A stretch of DNA of 64,000 nucleotides from NCBI GenBank assembly GCA_030789695.1, contig CM061135.1:109934301-109998300 (forward strand). Reading direction: 5' to 3'. The notes under the pieces were generated by a model. The model was given only the letters and a program-made list of their open reading frames with translations, searched no databases and was not told the origin of the DNA. Origin of the DNA: Scilla litardierei. Lineage: Eukaryota; Streptophyta; Magnoliopsida; Asparagales; Asparagaceae. Of this stretch, positions 10,593 through 21,424 are shown in pieces (position 1 is the first letter of the stretch; every line of letters starts with the position of its first letter). The translations under genes and the position numbers were made by a program.

Positions 10593-12781
10593 TGATCACT
10601 CCATAGTTTACACTTTTTCCGCATGTTTTCACGCCATTTCGATTGCTCATATTGCGTTTTTCAAGATTATTCGACAATATTGCGATGCTTTTCACTATTT
10701 CTTGTTTTTGTCGGATTTCAGGAAATATGGAGCGATCGGGAGCAAAATTGAGCTTAAGGGATTTGCACCCACTCCGGAGCGTCACCCAAGGCTCTTTTGA
10801 GGGCTATTCGGCGATGGGAGACGGGTGGAAGAGGAAGAAACTCCGTAGGAGCGACGAGAAGGAGAAACGGAGAAGATTGGACATCTACAGCATGCCACTC
10901 TGCTGAGTGGGGCAACCACTCGGCCGAGCAAGAAGACCACTCGGCCGACCGGACCGGACACGCATCAACTGAAGAATATGGGCGTGCACTCGGTCGAGCG
11001 GCGATATCCCACTTGGCCGATCATGGAAGCCCCCCTCGACTGAGTGGCATGATAACAGGTGCTTCGAAAACGGCCGACTTACTGTTATTTTACAGGCTTT
11101 TCAGAGTTTCCACACGGCCGAGCAAGAATTGCCCCTCGGCCGAGTGAGTAAATATACTCGGCCGAGTCACCTCCGAAGACAGACCCCCCAAGACCCCCGA
11201 CTTACTGGAATTTTACAGGGTCTGTCACTCGGCCGAGTAGAGAAGCCCACTCGACCGAGTAGAGAAGTCAACTCGGCCGAGTGATGCCGAGGACACGCAG
11301 CGCCCAGATTTTCAGACAGCCTCCCACTCTTTTGAAATCTTCTATCATTCTAGCAACCAAAGTATTTTTCTCATATTTTTTGTGGATAGTAGACTTCATG
11401 ACGGTTCCAACGCCGCCAAGAACGTGCAAATCGGAGGTCGGATGAAATATGGGGAATTCTGTAAGTCGATGCTGCAGTGCTGGAATTTCCACTCGGCCGA
11501 GTCACATTTTCCACTCGGCCGAGTGCGGCCTGGGCCCAGATTTTAAGTTGCGGTTTGGGCTGTTTTTGGGCACGAATTTGAGGGGTTTTCTAGGGTTTCT
11601 TGTTAGGGTTTTGGGGGAGTATTTAAGGGTTTTGTAGCCACCATTAGAGGGGGATCCCCCATTATGTTTTCTTAGTTCCCATATGTTTTTCTTAGGATTA
11701 TTTTAGAGGTTAGGCCATTCCCTAGGCCCCCTCTTGGATCTAAAAGCTTGTATTTTGGATTGAAGATCTTCATCAAGCTAAGTATTTTCTTCTTTTTATT
11801 TGAATCTTTGTTTTTCTATCTTTTTGTATGCAAGCAATGATTTCTATTGATTCTCATATCCTTATTGCTATGCTAGAGTAGATTTGTTGTTCTAGGGTTT
11901 GGGGATGAACCATATGGATCTAATTTCATATTTATGATGAATGAATTTCTAAATTGCTAGAATTGCTAGGAGGTTAGGTTGTGATTGATTTACTACAGAT
12001 AGCTAGGGATTTCCATCGATTTGGGATTTGCAAGAGATTGGATTCTAATCGATGGGAAGGCCTAGATATTCGATTTAGATTTACAATTGGGTTTCTCTAG
12101 ATTTGGTTTGCAAGAGATTGGACCAAAGCTAGGATTTTTAATTGTAAATCTATACCCATATTCGTTTGCAAGAGATTGGACGAATACGAACTATCACAAC
12201 CTAGATCGTAACTCGAGTTTGCACGAGAGTGGGCTCGAGGAGCGATTGGACGATGATGTCAATCTTCATGCTAGCGGCTTAGGTTAGGGTTTGCAAGAGA
12301 TTGGGCCCTAATCTAGGTTGCTATAGACCAGCAATAGCGCGAGAGCGTGAGCTTGGTTCTCTATTCAGTTACGACTAGTTCACCTCAACACAAGTCTAGT
12401 AATATTGAGATTCACTATTTACGATGATGTATGACGATCCGTAGTGGGAATTCCCTAGCCCTAGACGTCTTTATTTGATTTTATATCCCCATACTTTGCC
12501 CGACGATTGTGACAGGATCGCCGCAAGGCAAATTCCCTCTTTTATTATATTGTATTTGAATCGATACTTGACCAACATTTTTATCACCGACACCGACATC
12601 CACCACCATTTCCATTATATCATTCCATAGCCATATCCACCAATAAAACATTCGTAGTCGAGCCAACCTAGGATAGATTGGAACCAACACCACCTCCTCG
12701 TGTTCGATACCAGCTCGCCACTTTGCCGTGCGCTTGCGGTAAAACTATAACCGTTCTTTGGGTTACATTCCGGAGCGATCA
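10593..12781 (+). mobile_element. solo LTR, 2.2 kb, nested in gypsy gag
   Basis: Bounded by TGATCACTCC and GGAGCGATCA and flanked by the direct repeat GAAGT (10588-10592 and 12782-12786), so it is a complete insertion reduced to one LTR by recombination. The same sequence in the same orientation starts at 62189. A TATA-like TATTTAAG lies near 11618. The first kilobase holds the CTCGGCCGAG array. The second half has the recurring phrase TTTGCAAGAGATTGG at least five times. I infer a large gypsy-type (possibly Athila-like) family from the size and end structure, but no coding part is present to prove it. Confidence 0.85.
10905..11525. repeat. array of CACTCGGCCGAGTG palindromic words
   Basis: About thirteen perfect or near-perfect copies of the self-complementary word CTCGGCCGAG, usually within CACTCGGCCGAGTG, occur at irregular spacing with unrelated sequence between. 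Variants change one side (CTCGGTCGAG, CTTGGCCGAT). The array occupies the part of the LTR upstream of the TATA-like box. Confidence 0.85.
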
Positions 12782-12786
12782 GAAGT

Positions 12787-13899
12787 CTCCTCCGAGTGAA
12801 GCGTAATAGGCGAGAATACCGATGCAGGAAAAGGGACGCGCCCAGGAGGGGCCCCGCCCCCGGCTTACAGGGGGCACAAGGGACGGCCAAGCCTGAACCT
12901 GTCCCCCCAATGCCGCCTGACGAGCGCGAGATAAACGAAGGAGGACGGCCGGGGGACGTTAATGGTGAACGATGCCCCCTAACCCGGAGGATAACTGAGG
13001 CATGAGCGCCCTCAAGTTTCAAGGTGCCGACATTGGAGAAGTACGACGGCACGGGTGATCCTGCTGACCACGTGATGGACTATGAGGGGGTCATGGCATT
13101 CCAGGGGGCGGACGACAACCTGCTTTGCAGAGGTTTTTATTCCACCCTCCGGAAGGCAGCAAGGACCTGGTACCACAGCCTGCCCCATCACTCCATCGAT
13201 AGCTTCGAGGAGCTTACCCAGTTGTTCTGCAGGAAGTTTATGGCCGGGCGACAGGTAAATCCAGACTCAGAACTCTTGTTCAATGTGGTGCATGGTCCCG
13301 GGGAATCTCTGAGGCACTTCATGAGTCGCTTCAACACGGAACGACTAAACGTGGAGAGCTGTCTCGAGCTGGTTGTGAAGACGGCCCTGAAGAAAGGATT
13401 ACGACACAGGGGCTTGAAGAAGTCATTGCACAACGACCCCCTGAAGGACCTCGTTGGGGTCATGGCGCGGGCCGAGCGCTTCATGCTAACAGAAGAAGCC
13501 TGCCGTCGACGAGGGAAGGGCCAAGCGAGGATCCAAGCGTGACGAAAGTGAGTGTCGCGGCTCGGAGGAGCATCGACAGGAGAGAAAGGCCCGATGAAAG
13601 CAGCAGAATCGTGACACACTCAGCTAAACGCTGTCCCGAATGTTGTCCTCGCGCACGCCCAGAAGGAGGGGCGCATGGGCCGGCCACCTCCGAGGATGAA
13701 GAGAGGAGGGAGAGACGAAGAGAAGTACTGCAAATATCACAAGGACAACGGCCATAACACTGACGACTGCTGGCATCAGAAGAAAGACATAGAGAAGCTG
13801 GTGAGTCGGGGGCACTTGAAGAACTTCACAGACGATCCCGCTCCAGGGGAGGGGACATCCAGGCAGGCAGACAAGGGGAAGAAAGTAAACATAGTCTAG
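12787..13899 (+). pseudogene. gag C-terminal part: capsid-like domain and zinc finger (gypsy)
   Basis: After the solo LTR, gag resumes. The core retrotransposon gag domain runs from VPTLEKYDGTGDPADHV through ARTWYHSLP and LTQLFCRKF to KKSLHNDPL (13024-13500). A Cys/His segment, YCKYHKDNGHNTDDC (about 13720-13765), with the following KKDIEKLVSRGHLKNF, is the standard end of Tat gag. There is a stop just before the domain (about 13003), a stop at 13540-13542, and frame changes between 13520 and 13600; coding ends at 13899. Normally protease and polymerase would follow; here nothing coding does. The fragment would encode the RNA-packaging capsid protein. Confidence 0.82.
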
Positions 13900-14149
13900 G
13901 CACCCCTGTGTATCATTGAGTGAGCGGGTGGGACGTGCGAATGCGACCTCGCCGGGGGAGGGCTCTCCCACCTTGGCCCCCTCCGTTTTTTGTATTTCCT
14001 CCAAATGTACCGGACCATGGAACGAAAGAAGGACCTTGTTGGTACAAACACAACCTCCTTTTTTCCACATTTGATTGAATAGCCGTTTCAAAATTCGGTA
14101 GAGAACTCGATCTCCTCTCCCAGAGGATCACTGTCGCTCAACAGACGAG
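13900..14149 (+). other. post-gag spacer where pol should be
   Basis: About 250 bp with no protease or polymerase motif in any frame. It leads directly into the hairpin repeat array, so the deletion of pol, or an original absence of it, lies here. Confidence 0.6.
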
Positions 14150-15060
14150 AACCCGCCGCAATCCCGCCAAAACCGATCGGTCGTAAGGCTGGGGGCAGCT
14201 CCCCCAGCAGGCCGGTCTGGAGGCTCGTCCGTGAGCCCGGGGGAAACTCCCCCAGCAGATGGGCCCTGCGATCGGCCCTAAGTCAGAGAACAACCCTCCG
14301 TAGGCCCACCAAAACCGATCGGCCGTAAGGCTGGGGGCAGCTCCCCCAGCAGGCCGGTCTGGAAGCTCGTCCGTGAGTCAGGGGGCAACTCCCCTGGCAG
14401 ACAGGCCCTGCGATCGGCCCTAAGTTGGAGAACAACCCTCCGCAGTCCCACCAAAATCGATCAGCGGAAAGGCTGGGGGCAGCTCCCCCAGCAGGCCGAT
14501 CAGGAAGCTCGACCGTGAGCCCGGGGCAGCTCCCCAAGCAGGTCGATCTGGAAGCTCGACCGTGAGCTCGGGGGTAACTCCCCTAACTGGCCGATCCTTA
14601 AAACCACCCGTAAGGCCGGGGGCAACTCCCCCAGTAGACGGGGACATCGATTGGCCATAAGCCGAGGGATAGCTTCCCACGCTGACCAAACGATCCGCCC
14701 GCTCATAAGGCTGGGGGCAACTCCCCCAGCAGACGGGGACATCGATTGGCCATAAGCCGAGGGATAGCTTCCCTCGCTGACCAAACGATCCGCCCACTCA
14801 TAAGGCTGGGGGCAACTTCCCCAGCAGACGGGGACATCGATCGACCATAAGCCAAGGGATGGCTTCCCTCGCCGACCGATCGATCCGCCCGCCCATAAGG
14901 CTGGGGGTGACCCCCCCAGCAGGTGGGGGCGTGAGTCGGTTATGAGCCGAGGGGTAACCCCCCTCGCTAACCAAACGATCCACCCGCTCGTAAGGTTAGG
15001 GGCAGCTCCCCCAGCAGACGGAAACGTCGGCTGGTTAAGCCAAGGAGCGACCCACCTCGC
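14150..15060. repeat. GC-rich hairpin repeat array
   Basis: Thirteen copies of a word close to CTGGGGGCAGCTCCCCCAG recur every 45-95 bp (at about 14188, 14238, 14331, 14378, 14472, 14520, 14570, 14613, 14709, 14804, 14901, 14950 and 14996). Each has a 5-7 bp G/C stem and a loop of about 5 nt. Three further copies of a second stem, CGAGGGATAGCTTCCCTCG or near it, alternate with it between 14660 and 14870. Flanking text (CGATCGGCCGTAAGG, GGTCTGGAAGCTCGTCCGTGAG) is also repeated, making higher-order units of about 95-140 bp. No protein reading is convincing because all frames are open merely through high GC. Confidence 0.85.
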
Positions 15061-15383
15061 CGACCCGCCAATCCGGCTGGTTGCGAGATCAGGGGCAACC
15101 TAAGACACGTGTAAGGTAACTATCTATTGCGAGTGAAGGATGAACCATGACGAAACAGACGAGGGCGCCGATAAGATGCCGACGGGGTTTGGTGTCCTAA
15201 GAACCCATCGCCCTCCTCATGAACAATAAGGGAATGCCAACAAAAACTGGAGCTCGCAGCACAATGAAAAAAACCAAAAAGGCTGAGGGTCCCCGCATGG
15301 CAGAAAACCCCCAGCGACAACAAGGCTATATAATTAAAATTGTTCAAAATTACAAACCAAAAGAGAGGGGGGAGAAACAAGGC
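15061..15383. other. spacer between hairpin array and antisense gene
   Basis: No coding motif. By position it would hold the 3' untranslated part of the antisense transcript. Confidence 0.4.
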
Positions 15384-16600
15384 CTAAGACCCCGGGGCCT
15401 TGGAGGAGGCATCCTCTGGCACCTCGCCCTGCTCGGAGCGCGGGGGATCGACGGGCGAGAGGGGCTGTCGGGCACGCTCCGCAAAACACTGAAAGGAGTC
15501 TCGAACGACGTCAATGATCCGAGGGGCAAGAAGGTCGTCGTAAGAGCTGAAAGCCTCCCTAAGGACCTCTGTGATCCGTTCTCCCAGGACTCCACCGACA
15601 CCCCTCTCCACCTCATCAACAAACTGGGTCATCTGGTGCGAGTCCGCCAACTCATTCTGGAGATCGTTCCTCTCCTGGCGGAACACCTCTTCCGCCTCTC
15701 GGGTCGACCTCATAGCATCGTCCAGCTCCCCCCAGAGATCCATCACTTGATCGGCAAGATCATCCACCCGGCGTCAGAGATGACGAGCTTCCATGCGCAC
15801 CTCTTGGACGGCCACCTCAGCCTCCCTGGCCCTTGCGCGCTCCCGGGCAACTGTCTCTTCCAGCTCCCTTGCTTGGGCCGCTCGACGGCCATTGTGGTGG
15901 CCTGTGCAAAGAAAGGAGTTATACGAGGAATAGTCAAGAGACTGTTTTGAGAACAACAGAGCAGTCTAACTTGTTGAAGCTGCCAGACCAAGGAGTCCGA
16001 CAGCTTGTCGGTAGGAGCTCTCTCTATGAGAGATCAATCCCTCGAGAGGATCGAGCCGTGCGCCAACTGGTTAGCCACGGCCCGGTCAACGAACACCGAG
16101 TCCCAAGGGGCAAACTCGGGGCCCGCCAGGGCGTTCGCCAGCATGCCACCGGCCCCCACCAGGGAAGGCTCGACCGAGCTGGCGGGAGTGGTCACCAGGG
16201 TCAGCGGGAGAGTCTCGCCGGAGGCCGACGGCACCTCGGTGACCGCCGAAATACGGATCTCATCGCCTTCCTTCCGCCTTTTCCTCTCGCTGGGGCCGGT
16301 AGAGGGAGGAGGAGAACGCTTGTGCCCCGCACCCCGACCACCCACGGGCGCGCGGGGGTCAGCTCGGCTCCCACCTCGCCTCCCTCGGCTCGGACGAGGC
16401 GAGGATGTCCAGCCCTGGGGGGCCTCACCCTTAGGAAGGATTTCCGTGGGCTCCACTCTCCCCATAGTAGGCTCGGCCTGCCGCACCTCTTCGTCAATAG
16501 TACGACGCGGTGCTTGCCCCGATGGGTTCCCTCGGCTTCGGCTGGCACCCCTTCGGATGAGTTCGTTGACGTTTCGAGTAAATTCACGTTCGGCCATCCC
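15384..16600 (-). pseudogene. Tat antisense gene, 3' exons (Pro/Arg-rich and coiled-coil part)
   Basis: Two minus-strand coding blocks follow the Transposase_28-like exon. Block B (16600 down to about 15975) starts after a CAG acceptor with MAEREFTRNVNELIRRGA, is rich in Pro, Arg and Ser with a basic patch (SERKRRKEG), and has an in-frame TGA near 16034. Block C begins after TTTCTTTGCACAG at about 15906 and is a strong coiled coil (ARELEETVARERARAREAEV, then VFRQERNDLQNELADSHQ). It is broken by one TGA near 15771, a likely CGA-to-TGA change, and ends EDASSKAPGS-stop at 15384. This exon layout matches the antisense gene of Tat/Retand elements, whose function is unknown. The two CpG-type stops show decay. 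Confidence 0.7.
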
Positions 16601-16724
16601 TGCAGAAGGAAAGAAGATCAGGGAACGCTTGGGAGTAAACAGAAATAAATGAAGAGCCTACCGGGTGATCATAGCGCGGTTTTGAGACGCATGTCATCCA
16701 GCAGAGGCCAGACCGACCTCTCCT

Positions 16725-17486
16725 CTAAGGAAAGGGATGACAGCAGCCAAACAGCTGCTGGTCGGCCTCGGAGAGGGTCAACGTCAAGTTGTACTCACAT
16801 AGCCCTCCCCAACCTGTCAGTATCTCGGCGTCCTGAGGAAATACGACAAAAACATAGCTCGAGCTCCAGTCCCCCACCCAGCGGGTGAGACCGAGCAAAC
16901 ACTCCCTCCCCTCGCGAGCCCGGAGATGCTGCCACGACCCTTGGCCGACCGTCTGAACCCGATAGTGATGGAAGAGAAGAGGAAGAGACGGCTCTATGCC
17001 ATGGGCAAGGCAGAGCATGATGAACCCGGTCAGCACCGCAATGGAATACGGGGTCAACTGACACAAGGACACCATCAGGCGCTTCATGAACTGGATGATG
17101 AAGGGATGAAGGGGGAAACGGAGGCCCAGGCAAAAAATCTCGACGTAGACATCGACCTCGTTACCCCGTGGAAAGAAAATCCGCTCGTCGTAAAAGGAGA
17201 CTCTGACGTCATACAGATGACACAAATACCTTTCCCGGATTTCCTCGACCACCGGGAAAGTCACCGTGGACGGCGACCCAAGGACCGCCAGGGGAACATC
17301 ATATATCTCAACGGCCTGAGCCACGTCGTCGCAAACGGGGTCCGTGAAAAGTTTTCTTTTCCTCTTATCCCAAACAGGATATGCCCCCGAAGGGGCTCTG
17401 GGCCCCGAAGGTCGGGCATTGCCAGACCCAGGCGTCGGAGGATCCCTAGGTCCCGACACTGACCTGCCTATTCTAAGCGTAGCCAT
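16725..17486 (-). pseudogene. Tat antisense gene, first exon (Transposase_28-like domain)
   Basis: A minus-strand frame of 253 codons starts MATLRIGRSVSGPRD. It contains the segment typical of the putative gypsy-type Transposase_28 domain: RFPLHPFIIQFMKRLMVSLC, QLTPYSIAVLTGFIMLC, GIEPSLPLLFHHYRVQ and the aromatic WSSSYVFVVF. Such proteins are encoded antisense between integrase and the 3' LTR in Tat-lineage elements; their role is not established. Here the gene survives although pol is gone. The frame ends at a TAG near 16725, while a neighbouring frame continues sensibly (LEERSVWPLLDDMRLKTA), so an indel of one base near the end is likely. Confidence 0.75.
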
Positions 17487-17840
17487 GGGACAAAAGAGGA
17501 GAAGGGGGTTACCTTGAGAAGGAGTTGCAAGGAGAAGGATGACGTAAAGAGGGAGCTTGCGAAATCGAGATCAGAAGAGCACGAAAGGATTGAAGTCTGG
17601 GAAGCCAGCGCCTTATATGCGGGGCAATCAAGGAATACAACTGTTCGGAGAGGAACACGTGGCAGCATAAGAGGGTCGACGGTGTTTCGAAACCCACGCC
17701 AAGAGAAGATCAAACGGGCCGCATCATGATGACACCCATTTAATGAGCTGGCCTCGATTGACGTGCTTGTCAAATCCCAAACAGTCACATCGCCTGAACT
17801 GAACCGGCTAAACCCGAATGGCTCGGACGATGGGGGAAAT

Positions 17841-18714
17841 TGATACAACTATTTTGGAGAAGCCCAAAGGCTGGAAGCCCAAGATCCAGCGGTGGACAAG
17901 AAGCCTGCTAGCGAGATTGGGCCCCGTCGAACGAGGCCCACGAAGAAAACTCGGCCCGATCAATGAGGCCCATGAGAACCAGAACCGTCCACGGTTCGAC
18001 ACGCTCGTAGCCAGCCCACGATCCCCGGAAGAAACCACTCCCCTGGGGTGTAAGGCCTAAATGCCCATGACCCGCAATCAGCTCCCCCATGACGCTAGCA
18101 GGCGACATCGTGGGGACGGGTCTCGAGGGCGTGAGTGGGGGCGGACGGCGTGACGGCGTGGACGGGGGGCAATCGTGGCGAGGACCCTATAAAAGGACCA
18201 GAGAGACAACGGAGCAGGGGATGGAACCCCAGGTATTCTAATCTAAGGTATACCATCAACGACCTTGATCTTCTTCCATTCCCTTTCCCTCCCCTGCTCG
18301 CACCGTGGGTCAGTGTATCGATCTCCTCTTGAGTCGAACCTATCCCACCGAGTACCCTTCAGACCCTGATCTGACTTAGGCATCGGAGGGGATACGGCCG
18401 AAACCAAGGTCCGGCCCCCCTAACGAGTTTCTCGTCTATTCAGGAAGAAGTTGACCGAGGCACCGAGGCTACCCCTCGACACTCGTCCGACCGAGGCCGA
18501 GCCCATCAAGACAGAGCCGAGGCTTCCCCTCTACTCTGCTTCAACCGAGAACCGACGCTCCGCTCGGATCCGGCGCTCGACCCCGACTCCATCTCCAGCC
18601 CGCGCTGAGCGCACGTGTGCTTGGCGTATCCAAGGGATCTCAACCGATTCCTTGACCACGTTGACCGCTCAATCCCTGGTCAACGATCCTGTGGTGAGAA
18701 AACACTTGTAAACA
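17841..18714 (+). repeat. 3' LTR of the pol-less gypsy
   Basis: Begins TGATACAACTATTTTGG after a short purine run (GATGGGGGAAAT), ends CACTTGTAAACA, and is followed by the target repeat GTAGC. Its TATA box (TATAAAAG) lies at 18188-18195. It differs from the 5' LTR at roughly one base in twenty. Confidence 0.92.
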
Positions 18715-18719
18715 GTAGC

Positions 18720-19433
18720 GATGACAATAACTTGGCTTATCCCAAGTCAAAGAGAAACGTGAATTCTATTTCACCATTAGACTAATCCACAATTAGAGAA
18801 ATAGGAGGCTTTCAATGCTGCACACAACAAATACACAAGCTCATTACACAATCATTGCACATAAACAAATGTAACAGTGTTTCATATGACACATAATTCA
18901 TAATGTGATTAGAAAAAGAGCTCGAAATCTCCACAATATCTTGGTAAAATAGACCAACTTGATCAGAAGTTAACCAAGAGTCAATTAAAGTCTGTAATAA
19001 GTTTGGGGATCGCGGTGTTGGTACTCAGCCGATCAAGATCAGGCAGGCTTGATGCTATGGGGTCCGAGGCCCCTTGGATTGGGGGATCCGATGGCAGAGA
19101 GCGAAGCATGACGAAGGTTCAGGGATGAGAATGTGCTTCCGCTTGTTGAGAGTATTGCATGTGTTCATGTGAGGCTTAATTAATTCGCTATACGTGACAG
19201 GTTGGTATGAGCATAAGTGAGCCTAATGAAAGTGCTATACTTTGTTAGAACAAGATAATGAAACTTCCTTCATATTTCATATCTTATGATCATAAGTACT
19301 TTAGAATGAAAATTAGCTCAGATTTGATCCTTGTAGTTTAGAGGCTATTCTATTTTTTGCTTGTCTGGCAAGTTCAATACTCAGTTTTTATTCAGGTATA
19401 TGCATGTTCCCATGAGACATATATTATCAAAAA
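18720..19433. other. no recognisable feature
   Basis: Host or older repeat sequence flanking the gypsy insertion. No supported coding block or terminal repeat. Confidence 0.35.
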
Positions 19434-20339
19434 TGATACAATCCTTTGACTGGGCCCAGAGGAACCAAGTCAACCACGACTAGTCAACCGACCTGCTATA
19501 GCCTTGGGCTCTAGCCCAAGGACCTTCCGAGCAGGTCGCGACCCTCCACCCAAGACGAAGGCCCGATAGACCGCCCACCTTTCGAGGTGGAGGAAATTGC
19601 TCCCCAAACCGAGAGAGTACTTGCCAATTATGGTAAACACTCAAAGTCATCACTCCAGCAATCATGGGATGCCTTCATGGCATTTATCCCTTCATCAAAT
19701 GGGCGCAATTATTGGGGTCAATATTTCCTAATCAGTGTGTCCCCATCAATGACGGCAATAAGGTCTCATCATTACCTATTAATACGGGGGGCTCACGTAT
19801 ATGAAGAGGAGGAGGCATCATCTCCAAGGGGAGAATCTCTGAGATATACAATGGATGCATACCACTACCATTTCCTAACACCTTCTTCCATCTTACACAT
19901 TTATCCTCCACATCTCGGCCCGAGAACTCGTGCTTGGTCTCTCCATGAACCAAGCTCGATTTCACCGAGTACCTCTTAGTCACCATCTGACTTAAGCATC
20001 AGAGGTGACTTGGTTGGAACCAAGTTCCGACCCCCCTAACGAGCTCTTCGTTTTGCAGATCCGAAGTGACGTCACCACCGTCGAAGCTTCCCTTCGACGT
20101 CCCATCGCCCGGATCCGAACCCCCTCATCCCAAGAGTCCGTTCAGTCGGTCAATGCTAGAGGTTCTCGCTACATCGAAGTTGCTCTTTGGCACATCGACG
20201 CATGGATCCGCACGTTCCCGTTCAAGAGAATGCTCGGATAATCGACCCCGGAGGCCGCACGCATCTCACGTGACTGTGACGACACCCGGACCTCCAAACT
20301 ATCAACCAGTGGTGAGAATACACCCCTAAATAATAAACA
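19434..20339 (+). repeat. Tat-type LTR, probably solo
   Basis: It starts TGATACAATCC, ends GGTGAGAATACACC...TAAACA, and shares internal text with the LTRs at 9159 and 17841 (CTGACTTAAGCATCAGAGG, CCGACCCCCCTAACGAG). It is thus a related but distinct Tat-lineage LTR. No gag or antisense gene is attached. The flanking five bases (AAAAA and TTATT) do not match, so the outer ends are approximate or the repeat has mutated. Confidence 0.6.
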
Positions 20340-20664
20340 TTATTTTTTAGTGTGACAACATTTACACAAGTAAGATAGCAGTTGAACTAATCACAGATTG
20401 CATAAACACAGCAACAACATATTGAGGCGAAAATCAGAGTTATAACTTGTACTACATTTAGGAAGTCCCCTTACTTTGTTATGACCTTGTTGATAACAGA
20501 GGGTGTTTCTTTCAATATACTAAAAATATAAAACAAATACATTTAAAATTTTAAATATTTTGGATGATTCATTCATATATGGCCGCATACACATTTGCAC
20601 AAACATTTGCAAACTGTAAGCCATTTGTAGATATTTGGATGGTTCCATGTGATAGATATATATA

Positions 20665-20703
<39 letters not shown>

Positions 20704-20895
20704 TTGAACGGTGAATTTCTGGGTTGTCAAAAAATATATTTGAAAGGTGAAGGTTAAACTTTATTGATAATCTGTACAAGATACAATAGAATGGAATAGG
20801 GAGTTAGGATACTAGAGAGAGAGGATAGGACACAAACGTCGTCACTCTCTATTATAGTTCCTTACGCCCTCTAAGCTCAAATATTGCCTTTTGGC

Positions 20896-20898
<3 letters not shown>
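20340..20898. other. AT-rich spacer with a (TG)n tract
   Basis: A TG dinucleotide run of about 18 units sits at 20667-20702. Nothing else could be supported. Confidence 0.5.

Positions 20899-20940
<42 letters not shown>
20899..20940. repeat. (TA)n microsatellite
   Basis: Pure TA run directly abutting the left end of the palindromic MITE. Confidence 0.9.
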
Positions 20941-20941
<1 letters not shown>

Positions 20942-20942
<1 letters not shown>

Positions 20943-21328
20943 TTGACTAGGATCCATTCGGATGGATCAAATATGCGGATCCATCCAAGTAGAATTTAAA
21001 GCTAGACAATGTAAATAGAAAATCCGACCGTTGGATGTCATCTAACATGTCTAAACTAGCTCCAAACAAAATTTCAACTAATTTGGACATGTTTTGCCCA
21101 TGCATCAAGTGGTTGCAAAATCGATGTTTTTGAATAGTTATAAAATCGGCTAATTTTGCAACCACTTGATGCATGGGCAAAACATGTCCAAATTAGTTGA
21201 AATTTTGTTTGGAGCTAGTTTAGACATGTTAGATGACATCCAACGGTCGGATTTTCTATTTACATTGTCTAGCTTTAAATTCTACTTGGATGGATCCGCA
21301 TGTTTGATCCATCCGAATGGATCCTAGT

Positions 21329-21332
<4 letters not shown>
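20942..21332. mobile_element. long-palindrome MITE with 179-bp arms
   Basis: The left arm (20942-21120) and right arm (21154-21332) are exact reverse complements over 179 bp except for one base (T against C near 20972). They are separated by a 33-bp spacer. Ends are GTTGACTAGGATCC and its complement. Both sides are (TA)n. It has no coding capacity, so it would be mobilised by an unlinked transposase, if at all. A transcript through it would fold into one long hairpin. Confidence 0.9.

Positions 21333-21419
<87 letters not shown>
21333..21419. repeat. (TA)n microsatellite
   Basis: Pure TA run of about 43 units joining two different MITEs. Confidence 0.9.

Positions 21420-21424
<5 letters not shown>

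Larger units (their letters stand above)
9159..18714 (+). mobile_element. Tat-type Ty3/gypsy element lacking pol (TR-GAG-like)
   Basis: Two LTRs (875 and 874 bp, TG...CA) bound a 9.6-kb element flanked by the 5-bp duplication GTAGC at 9154-9158 and 18715-18719. Inside, in order, are a Tat-type primer-site region, gag (split by a nested solo LTR at 10593-12781), a GC-rich hairpin repeat array, and a spliced antisense gene of the kind known from the Tat/Retand lineage. I found no protease, reverse transcriptase, RNase H or integrase motif. It is therefore non-autonomous and would need a relative's pol. The LTRs look roughly 95 percent alike by eye, so it is older than the copia at 27623. All its proteins carry stops or frameshifts. 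Confidence 0.9.

Noticed and set aside
14150..15060. CRISPR-like array
   Set aside because: Repeats are variable and higher-order, spacers are themselves repeated, and the setting is a plant retrotransposon.
13900..15383. Hidden pol in the gypsy element
   Set aside because: Looked for protease DTG/DSG, RT YVDD/FLDD, RNase H and integrase HHCC/DDE motifs on the plus strand and found none.
19434..20339. Target duplication of the Tat-type LTR
   Set aside because: Flanks AAAAA and TTATT do not match, so a clean solo-LTR claim is not supported.
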